Assembly: GCA_009778725.1 (NCBI GenBank)
Contig: WRFP01000002.1
Span: 1-43,733, forward strand
Direction: 5' to 3'
DNA from: Propionibacteriaceae bacterium
GTDB lineage: Bacteria > Actinomycetota > Actinomycetes > Propionibacteriales > Propionibacteriaceae
DNA: 43,733 nt
The position numbers were made by a program, and so were the translations under genes. Below, one piece after another: positions 36,344 to 43,733 of the stretch. How positions within the stretch are numbered: the first letter of the stretch is position 1; each line of letters starts with the position of its first letter. The notes under the pieces were generated by a model. It saw only the letters and a list, made by a program, of their open reading frames with translations. It was not told the origin of the DNA and searched no databases.

Positions 36344-36946
36344 ATGAAGAAGTTGAAAAGGTTTGCTCTCCCATGGGTAGTTGTCTTCGCGGGTCTGTCC
36401 CTTGCTCTGACCGGTTGTGGGTCGAAGCCATCAGACGAGCCCACGATGCCAGCCACCCCGTCCCAAACCGACGCCTCGGACACAGTTGACCCTTCTGCGA
36501 CAGATCAGACAGCGACAGATCAGACCTCATCAGATCAGACTGAAACGGATCAGACCGCAACCCAGCCAGCCGCTCCTGACTCTGATAACACCACCGATCA
36601 AGATCCCGACGGTGACCTTGTCATTCCGGACGTCCAGCCCAACGTTGACAGTGACTTCTGCCATACGTACATGGCCTATCTCGACACAGGTGGGCCCTAC
36701 TCTCTTCAAGAAGCCGGCGACCAGCTACCCCCGTTCACCCAATCGGATCTCGACTCCTACACCCAGTTGGCAGCCACTGCACCCGACGACATCAAGGCCC
36801 AGGTGGCGACGATGCTCACCTATGGCCAAGAGATGAGCAAAGGTGACTTCACCCACGGCATCGACTACGAAAACTTGCTCGATGGACCTGGCGGGCTGAC
36901 TCTGTACGCCATCGCGTACTGTCAGATAGACATGGGTTCCGCGTAG
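36344..36946 (+). CDS. Putative lipoprotein with TDQT-repeat linker
   Basis: MKKLKRFALPWVVVFAGLSLALTGCGSKPSD (lipobox LTGC), then TDQTATDQTSSDQTETDQTAT pentad repeats. Confidence 0.75.
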   Translation: MKKLKRFALPWVVVFAGLSLALTGCGSKPSDEPTMPATPSQTDASDTVDPSATDQTATDQTSSDQTETDQTATQPAAPDSDNTTDQDPDGDLVIPDVQPNVDSDFCHTYMAYLDTGGPYSLQEAGDQLPPFTQSDLDSYTQLAATAPDDIKAQVATMLTYGQEMSKGDFTHGIDYENLLDGPGGLTLYAIAYCQIDMGSA

Positions 36947-37167
36947 GCCCGATTTATCGATGCATGGCTGCCGTGTTGAGAATCGGTGCATCCAGGCCCG
37001 GTCTCAGGGCCCACTGACCGTCCGACACAGGTGACGGATCATTCTTTCCAAGGCTCCTTCCTTAACGAAAAAATCGCTATCTAAGAACAGCATGCACTGC
37101 TATTGCGGTGACCCTGGAGAGAAGGTAGCTTAGTCCAAGACCCCCTCAGGAAGGATGATCCCCCATC

Positions 37168-39462
37168 ATGACAAAGCCTGGATTTCGACCTCGTCACATC
37201 ACAGTGTTCCTTGCAGTCCTCACAACTCTGCTCGGTCTGACTTTCGCCGGACTGCCAACTGCCCAAGCCGCCAGCCCCAGTTGCACGGTGTCCAACATGT
37301 TCCAGGGTACGACCCCCTCGTACGACAAATTGTGGCTTAGTTGCACCGCCACTCTTGCCGGTACGAAGAGCTATGTGGCCGAAGTATCCGAAAACCAGAC
37401 GATGAGTCCCATCGTCTCGAGTGCTACCACGAACAACACCCTTCCTACCGGCACCGCTATTCTCAACCTCATTGAGGGCCGGGCCTATTACTGGCGCGTC
37501 ACGGCTTTCAGTGCGATCAATGGCACAGGAAGCGTCCTGGGAAGCACATCCGTGGGCGGCCCCACTAAGACACATGTTTTTACACCAGATCCTGTTAAGG
37601 GCCTCCAGTTCAATCCCTCATCCGCCACCAGTGTTACCGCATCCTGGAATTCACCGGTTCCCAGTGCAACCACTATTGCGCTGCGCCTCTACAACAGCCC
37701 GCTCAAGAGCGCGGTGGATAGCCCCGGGAAAGTGGTCACCATCCAAGGTGTGCCGTTCTGCCCGCCCAAAGGCTCAGAGAGTTTGCCAGGCAGCGTCAAC
37801 GTCGCCTCAACGCAAATTCCCGGTATCACAAGCGCTAATCGTCTCTTCTTTGGAAATGCTGTTTCGTATCGTTGCGATGGACCAGGTGTCGTGCTGAACA
37901 GTCCGGCTCCCACCTTCGTTGCTGGTGGTATTCCCTTCCCCACACCGACCACACCAGTCGAGTTCACAGCTAACGTCATGAGTTTCAACACCATGCTCCA
38001 AAAAGCAGCCGACGCCGACCCGAACCAGCCAGGGTCATGGAGTACGCGCCTGCCCATCCTCGCCAGCCAAGCCCAAGGCGCAGACATCATCGGAGCCCAA
38101 GAACTCCAGTTCGTTCCCAAGCAAGTTGGATCGGTCCTGGATGCCATGGACTTAGCGAACGCGATCGGTCTCACTGTTGCCCAGAAGGGAACACTGACAG
38201 CCCCTGTCCCCTGTTACACCGGCCAAGACGGATACGGCACCTCGGAGCCCATTCTCTACAACGCGAACAAATACACTTTGCAGAACTGTGGCGGTGACAT
38301 CATGGATGCCGCCAACGATCAAGATGTCTCGTGGGCTGTGTTCAAGGACATCAAGTCGGGACAGCCTTTCTTGGTCCTGAATGCTCATCTGGTGTACGGA
38401 GACGCGTACGCATCTGTGAGGGCCAAGGCTGCCCAGGCTCTTGTGACGCTGATCGACCAGTATCGTGCGGATCCCAGTATCGGCAAGGATCTTCCGATCA
38501 TCATGACCGGTGATTTCAATTCCTATGAAGCAGAAACTCCAACCGATGGCTCCATTTCTCCCGCCACCATTGTGGAACAAGGAGCTGGGCTGATCGGGGC
38601 TGACTGGACGGCGGCACAGCGCACGAACATCACCTATCCGTCGATGATCGACTGGAGGAATCCGAGTTCGCTGCCACAGTTCGGCCAACGCATCGACCAC
38701 ATCTTGCTGGACCAGAATAGTGTCGCCAACACTTTCGAAACAGTGGTTCCTGCGACAGTCAGTACGAACACGATGGGCAGCGACCATGCTCCAATTAAGG
38801 CAACGATCACTGTGCATTCCTACGCATCGCTACCGTCAGGCCCAGTCGAGCCTCCCAAGCCGGCGTGTGACATATTCCCGGACGTCCCCTCCTCGTACAC
38901 GTTCTATTCATCGATTTGTTGGCTGGTCCAGAATAAGATCACCTCGGGCATGGCCGATGGGACGTACGCTCCGACGCGGGTTGTGAACCGAGGTTCGATG
39001 GCGGCCTTCCTCTACCGGCTCGCAGGGTCCCCGAAATGGACGCCTCCCACAGAATCGCCGTTCGTGGACGTCACCCCGTCCGATCAGTTCTACTCTGCGA
39101 TCACCTGGCTCGCCTCGACTGGCATCACCAAGGGAACGATGATCAACGGCAAGTTGTACTACGAGCCAGGCAACGCCGTCAACCGTGGGTCGATGGCGGC
39201 CTTCATGTATCGACTCTCGGGGTCGCCGAAATGGAGCCCTCCAGCGACGTCACCTTTCGTCGATCTCAATCAAACTAATCAGTTCTATTCGTCGATCACC
39301 TGGATGGCCGCCAACAAGATCACGTATGGGTCTGTGGTCAACGGTCAAACGGTCTACCAGCCTGGAAATCCGGTGAATCGGGGTTCGATGGCTGCCTTCT
39401 TGAAGAGGTTGGCTGACACGAAGTTCCAGTGCACGAACTATCCGAAAGGGGTTGGCTGCTAG
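37168..39462 (+). CDS. Secreted endonuclease/exonuclease/phosphatase-domain protein with SLH-like repeats
   Basis: Signal peptide (...LTFAGLPTAQAA), FN3-like region, ANVMSFNTML...IIGAQELQ...IIMTGDFNSY...QRIDHILLDQ...GSDHAPIKATI; C-terminal FPDVPSS...VNRGSMAAFLYRLAGSPKW repeats. Confidence 0.87.
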   Translation: MTKPGFRPRHITVFLAVLTTLLGLTFAGLPTAQAASPSCTVSNMFQGTTPSYDKLWLSCTATLAGTKSYVAEVSENQTMSPIVSSATTNNTLPTGTAILNLIEGRAYYWRVTAFSAINGTGSVLGSTSVGGPTKTHVFTPDPVKGLQFNPSSATSVTASWNSPVPSATTIALRLYNSPLKSAVDSPGKVVTIQGVPFCPPKGSESLPGSVNVASTQIPGITSANRLFFGNAVSYRCDGPGVVLNSPAPTFVAGGIPFPTPTTPVEFTANVMSFNTMLQKAADADPNQPGSWSTRLPILASQAQGADIIGAQELQFVPKQVGSVLDAMDLANAIGLTVAQKGTLTAPVPCYTGQDGYGTSEPILYNANKYTLQNCGGDIMDAANDQDVSWAVFKDIKSGQPFLVLNAHLVYGDAYASVRAKAAQALVTLIDQYRADPSIGKDLPIIMTGDFNSYEAETPTDGSISPATIVEQGAGLIGADWTAAQRTNITYPSMIDWRNPSSLPQFGQRIDHILLDQNSVANTFETVVPATVSTNTMGSDHAPIKATITVHSYASLPSGPVEPPKPACDIFPDVPSSYTFYSSICWLVQNKITSGMADGTYAPTRVVNRGSMAAFLYRLAGSPKWTPPTESPFVDVTPSDQFYSAITWLASTGITKGTMINGKLYYEPGNAVNRGSMAAFMYRLSGSPKWSPPATSPFVDLNQTNQFYSSITWMAANKITYGSVVNGQTVYQPGNPVNRGSMAAFLKRLADTKFQCTNYPKGVGC

Positions 39463-39473
39463 AACTGGCCGTT

Positions 39474-39524
39474 ATGGACGGAGTCCATTTTTCTCAGCCG
39501 GACAGCGTTTGGTGTCCGGCTGAG
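39474..39524 (+). terminator. Tandem hairpins: T-tract terminator plus second perfect stem
   Basis: ATGGAC-GGA-GTCCAT followed by TTTTC (39474-39492), then CTCAGCCGGACA-gcgtttgg-TGTCCGGCTGAG (39493-39524), just after the 39462 stop. Confidence 0.75.
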
Positions 39525-39660
39525 AGTTGTACGGTGACCGACCGGTCAGCGTAGAGGCAGAGGAACGTTCAGCAGCCATGAATCAGTGGAGCCGCGCAAA
39601 GGGTTCCTGACAAAGTTCATTCTTGGTACGATTTCTTCCAATATGACGAGGGAGTTGGCA

Positions 39661-41694
39661 ATGCATGGAATAGCAGCATCGAAGATCCGGCGGCACACAC
39701 TCCAGGCAGCGGGTGCCATTGGGTTGTCCATGACCGTACTGCTGGGGGGCATGGGTACGAGTCAGGCCGCAGACGGGCCGGGAGTGCAGTCCTCGAATGC
39801 TCTGTCACTTGGCCATGTCTACACTGTCGCACTGTCACCAACGAAGCTCACCGCGATCACTACTACGACGCAGTCAACGGCGGGGCCGTGGCTGATTCAG
39901 TCGGCGGTCTCGAGTGGCCCTGCCCTCGGGAGCATGAAGGTTCCTAGCTGGGAGTCGGCATCGGACGTGGTCATGGCTTCAGCCGGTCACCTGCTGACTA
40001 TCAACAGCCAGGGCTGGTCTTTTCTCAGCGACGGAAAAAAGTCAACTGAGCTTAATGTGAGGGGTTTTGGGCTGTTTTCGGGGTCATGGTATGTGACAAC
40101 GTCCAGTAATCGCAGCATTCCCACGTCATTGGTGTCGACGAGGGGAACGAGTTTGGATCTCACACCTTTCGTGTCCACGACAACGTCGGGTTCTACTCGC
40201 ACACAAACGACTTTGGATGGAATATTGGGCAGTTTGGCCCTGCTGCGCACCCAGACATCCCGGATGGAAGCCACAACAAGTGGTGCTACTCCGGTCCCAG
40301 TGTTGGAGTCAGTAGCTGTGAGCGTCATTGACGCGGCAGCATCGGGGAAGCCCGTTGGACCAAAAGTGACGCTGCCCGTACCATCGGGAGCGGCTGTCGG
40401 TGACGCGGTTCCTTGCCAGATCCTGCCCGGTGAAGTCGACTGCTTCTGGGCCCACCGCACATCCACGACGTTGGCGATGTGGGTGACACGCACCGATTAT
40501 CTGACCGGTAAGACCACCACAGCAACCCTCCCGGTCCCATCGGCATTGGCAGGCACACCAGGCTTGTCAGGTGTCGTCTCGACTTACATGGACGGCGCGG
40601 TCCTGGTGACTTTCTCTGCGGCTTCCCTGCCTAAGAGCGTGTACGCCTACAACGTGGCCAAACCCAGTCAGACTGTCCACTTGGACGGAGAAGTTGGAGC
40701 AACCGATGGTAACAATGTTGCCATGATTACCCGGGGAGCCTCCGATTCACTACGGGTGGTCACCCTCCCGTTCGGTGGCCAATCCGCCCCGCGCCTGATC
40801 GGAGTGACCGGGGACAATGTCCTGATTGCTCCAGGTGCTCCGCTGACCCTCAATGTCGACTTCTCCAAACCGGTTCAAGCCGGAACGATGATCATCACTG
40901 ATTCTGCTGGTGGCGTCGTAGCGTCGATTCCGACACCGGCTTCCGCCAGCGGGTCCCTCAGCAACGTGATGTGGTCTCCTCCCACCAACATACGGATGGG
41001 CACCTATCGGTGGACTCTCAAGGTCACCGACAATACAGGTCAACCCGCAGTCAACGTTGATGGAATGCCAGTTACCGGCGCCTTCTCTGTCAAGAGTTGC
41101 CCCACCTTCACCGATGTGGCCGGTTCCAATACCTTCGCATCATCGATTTGCTGGGCGGCCCTCGTCGGCGTCACTACCGGCACCGGTGATGGATCGACTT
41201 TCTCTCCCTCGAAACCGGTCAGCCGAGGCTCAATGGCAGCCTTCCTCTACCGGGTCGCCGGATCACCATCATGGACCCCGCCTGCCACATCACCGTTTGT
41301 CGACGTTTCCACAACCAACCAGTTCTATTCCGCCATCACCTGGCTGGCCAACCAGAAGATCACAAAGGGTGTGACCATCAACGGGAAACTCTATTACCAG
41401 CCAGACAACGCAACTAACCGCGGCGCCATGGCACTGTTCCTCTTCCGGACGGCCAACATCTTCCCGTCAAACTGCACGACGAGCCCCTACGCTGATGTCA
41501 CATCCTCCAACCAATACCTGCACCAGATCTGCTGGTTAACAGACAATAAGATCGCGACTGGAACAACTATCAACGCAGTCCGACTCTACGAACCCAGCAA
41601 CCCCGTCAACCGAGGAGCCATGACCGCCTTCCTCAACCGTCTATCCAAGACACAACTGCTGTGCTACGGCCATAAAAGTGCAATTCGGTGCTAA
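39661..41694 (+). CDS. Secreted SLH-like repeat surface protein
   Basis: ORF 39586..41694; ATG 39661 preceded by GAGGGAG; signal peptide ...GLSMTVLLGGMGTSQAADGPGV; C-terminal FTDVAGSNTFASSICWAALVGVTTG...SRGSMAAFLYRVAGSPSW repeats. Confidence 0.82.
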   Translation: MHGIAASKIRRHTLQAAGAIGLSMTVLLGGMGTSQAADGPGVQSSNALSLGHVYTVALSPTKLTAITTTTQSTAGPWLIQSAVSSGPALGSMKVPSWESASDVVMASAGHLLTINSQGWSFLSDGKKSTELNVRGFGLFSGSWYVTTSSNRSIPTSLVSTRGTSLDLTPFVSTTTSGSTRTQTTLDGILGSLALLRTQTSRMEATTSGATPVPVLESVAVSVIDAAASGKPVGPKVTLPVPSGAAVGDAVPCQILPGEVDCFWAHRTSTTLAMWVTRTDYLTGKTTTATLPVPSALAGTPGLSGVVSTYMDGAVLVTFSAASLPKSVYAYNVAKPSQTVHLDGEVGATDGNNVAMITRGASDSLRVVTLPFGGQSAPRLIGVTGDNVLIAPGAPLTLNVDFSKPVQAGTMIITDSAGGVVASIPTPASASGSLSNVMWSPPTNIRMGTYRWTLKVTDNTGQPAVNVDGMPVTGAFSVKSCPTFTDVAGSNTFASSICWAALVGVTTGTGDGSTFSPSKPVSRGSMAAFLYRVAGSPSWTPPATSPFVDVSTTNQFYSAITWLANQKITKGVTINGKLYYQPDNATNRGAMALFLFRTANIFPSNCTTSPYADVTSSNQYLHQICWLTDNKIATGTTINAVRLYEPSNPVNRGAMTAFLNRLSKTQLLCYGHKSAIRC

Positions 41695-41882
41695 CCCGGT
41701 ATTTCCGTACGACTGATCTGTCTTCTCATTAAACCTATCTGGCCTGCACGACCTCTATTCGTGTAACTTCTGGTCGTCCATCACCACATGGAACACGGTT
41801 CGCGTTCATAGCAAGGTGATGATCCCGATGTGCTCCAACACCCTCCCGAAATGCCGTGCCACCAGCAATGATGATGATAAAG

Positions 41883-41930
41883 AGGAGGAGGAGGAGGAGG
41901 AGGAGGAGGAGGAGGAGGAGGAGGAGGAGG
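41883..41930 (+). repeat. (AGG)16 trinucleotide microsatellite
   Basis: 48 nt uninterrupted AGG repeat, followed directly by ATG (41931). Confidence 0.98.
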
Positions 41931-42023
41931 ATGTCTTTGCTGTTGTTGAATCATGTGTGTAAGATCAGCGTCACACAGACCGCCCGGGGAGAGCACAAGG
42001 GGCGCCACTTGTCGATGACATGA
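41931..42023 (+). CDS. Possible 30-codon leader ORF
   Basis: ATG directly after the AGG tract: MSLLLLNHVCKISVTQTARGEHKGRHLSMT*, ends 18 nt before the ATG at 42042; not proven coding. Confidence 0.25.
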   Translation: MSLLLLNHVCKISVTQTARGEHKGRHLSMT

Positions 42024-42041
42024 CAGGAAAGGGAGCAGACC

Positions 42042-43733
42042 ATGACCACACTGGTCCTACCAAAAATCACACGGACAACACTGCGCATCGTGGCAGTCCT
42101 TGGAACAGCGACCGCCCTGATAGTTGGGGGAACAGCAGTCAGCCAAGCAGCCGACAGTCCCGGTGTGGCATCAACCGCATCATCTGTTTTCGGTGATGTT
42201 GGTCAAGCGGTCTTGACCCCCGATCGCCTCTACACCTCCCCCCAAAGGGGAACCAGTGATACGACGAGCACAGTATCGTGGTCTCCATTGTCGTCAGGCC
42301 CCGTATTAGGCAAGGCTCAAACACTCTTCACCACTAATCGAGGAACAGCGGTGATCCTTGCATCCGCTGGTCGAGCCCTCCTCGGGGATGAAACTGGCGC
42401 CTCCCTGTACGACCGTGGAACCAAGACTGGAACCCTGATTACAAATACCCCAGTCGCCCTCTCCGGCTCCTGGTACGTCCTACGAGTTGCTGGTCGCTTA
42501 CTGATGAATTCACTCGACGGGACAAGTACCGATCTGTCACCGTATGAGTCATCTTCCTCAACAGAATCGACTCACGGACCATTCGACCCTAGTGAGGTCT
42601 TTGGAAGTCTCGCTCTTTTCACAACCACAACATCCCACAGTGAATCTGTGACAGTTCTCAATCCTGACGGCACAGTGAACTATGCGTATCTAAACAATGT
42701 CATGGACTCTGTTGCTGTGACAGTGCGTGATGCCTCAACAGGTGGAACAGTGGTAGGAAACACCGTCACAGTCCCTATTCCAACAGGTGCTAACGCCTAC
42801 ATTAATGAACGTTGTGCCCTAACTGGGGGAGAAGTGGATTGTCTGTGGACAGACTATTACCCTCTGAGCATGCCCCCATCTGTTAGTACGACCCCAGGGC
42901 TGTGGTTGACTCGAACTGACTACCTGTCAGGCAAAACCACCACAAGCAGCCTCCCGCTACCCAGTTTCGCGCAGGCTCAAAGTTCGAGCTGCACCTACAA
43001 TTATTTCAGTAGTTGGGCTGATGGTGTTGTGGGCTTTTCCTGCTCGGCCACTATGTCCGATGGTACAAGCTCGTATTCTGTTTACGCATACAATTTGAAC
43101 CAGCCCAGCCAGTATGTACATATGGACGGTGACTTTATACGGATAGCCTCGGCCTTGGGTAACCGTCTGGCTGTAGTGATATACAACGGTCCTTTGCGTG
43201 TGGCGGAGTTGCCGTTCGGGGGCGGTTCGGAACCCTACCTCATCGGAGTCGTCGGCGACCAGAACACCGTCGCACCGGGTGCACCCTTGAACCTGGAATT
43301 GGACTTGTCCAAACCCGTTCAAGCAGGAACACTGACCATCACCGGCCCAAGTGGCACACCCGTCGCCACCCTCAAGACTCCAGCCTCCACCGACGGATCC
43401 CTGCGCGGACTCACCTGGACACCACCAGCCGGAGCACCCAGCGGCACCTACACCTGGACACTCAACGTCACCGACAATACCGGTCAAGCTGCGGTGAACA
43501 ATATTGGTAATGGCGCACCCAGCGGAACCTTCACCGTGAAGAATTGCACTCCATTCACTGATGTGCCTGCTACCTACCAGTTCGCATCCTCCATCTGCTG
43601 GGCATCCGCAAACGGCATCACCAAAGGCACCGGAGACGGCACCACCTACTCCCCTGCCAACCCCGTCAACCGCGGATCCATGGCAGCCTTCCTCTACCGA
43701 CTCGCCGGATCCCCCACCTGGAAACCACCCACC
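42042..43733 (+). CDS. Secreted SLH-like repeat surface protein, truncated by window end
   Basis: Manual translation MTTLVLPKITRTTLRIVAVLGTATALIVGGTAVSQAADSPGV..., AAAGGGAG RBS; no stop to window end; ...NCTPFTDVPATYQFASSICWASANGITKGTGDGTTYSPANPVNRGSMAAFLYRLAGSPTWKPPT; paralog of 39661 protein. Confidence 0.85.
   Translation, partial: MTTLVLPKITRTTLRIVAVLGTATALIVGGTAVSQAADSPGVASTASSVFGDVGQAVLTPDRLYTSPQRGTSDTTSTVSWSPLSSGPVLGKAQTLFTTNRGTAVILASAGRALLGDETGASLYDRGTKTGTLITNTPVALSGSWYVLRVAGRLLMNSLDGTSTDLSPYESSSSTESTHGPFDPSEVFGSLALFTTTTSHSESVTVLNPDGTVNYAYLNNVMDSVAVTVRDASTGGTVVGNTVTVPIPTGANAYINERCALTGGEVDCLWTDYYPLSMPPSVSTTPGLWLTRTDYLSGKTTTSSLPLPSFAQAQSSSCTYNYFSSWADGVVGFSCSATMSDGTSSYSVYAYNLNQPSQYVHMDGDFIRIASALGNRLAVVIYNGPLRVAELPFGGGSEPYLIGVVGDQNTVAPGAPLNLELDLSKPVQAGTLTITGPSGTPVATLKTPASTDGSLRGLTWTPPAGAPSGTYTWTLNVTDNTGQAAVNNIGNGAPSGTFTVKNCTPFTDVPATYQFASSICWASANGITKGTGDGTTYSPANPVNRGSMAAFLYRLAGSPTWKPPT

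Noticed and set aside
41781-42008. 75-aa minus-strand polyproline ORF
   Set aside because: Created by the AGG microsatellite read on the opposite strand; no RBS or recognisable domain seen.

Overview
Window from a moderately high-GC Gram-positive bacterium; gene content suggests an actinobacterium (inference). Four blocks. (1) ~0.4-11.6 kb: accessory zone with toxin-antitoxin modules (intact PIN-type pairs, brnA, DUF4143-type ATPase), several TA relics, and a ~2100-aa secreted beta-helix/Ig-like surface protein. The segment carrying that gene appears to split a brnT toxin gene: the N-terminal half lies at ~10.42-10.58 kb and the C-terminal half at ~3.17-3.26 kb. (2) ~11.8-15.6 kb: SDR oxidoreductase, UDP-glucose dehydrogenase, and an ABC polysaccharide exporter (ATPase + permease). 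(3) ~16-36 kb: cell-surface polymer biosynthesis. It has a coiled-coil/methyltransferase-like protein with four near-identical 168-bp repeats, multidomain glycosyltransferases, an acyltransferase, two polysaccharide pyruvyltransferase family proteins and two CDP-glycerol glycerophosphotransferase (TagF-like) proteins. (4) ~36-43.7 kb: a lipoprotein and three secreted proteins ending in SLH-like repeats with a conserved Cys pair, one carrying an endonuclease/exonuclease/phosphatase domain and the last truncated by the window end. Most interesting hypotheses: (a) the repeat protein beside the ABC exporter may be a WbdD-like molecular ruler for polymer length; (b) the locus may combine a pyruvylated glycerol-phosphate wall polymer with the SLH-like proteins that bind it; (c) an SLH-like module is fused to a glycosyltransferase; (d) an (AGG)16 tract directly abuts an ATG upstream of an SLH-like protein gene. 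All functional calls come from reading motifs by eye; no database search was run.
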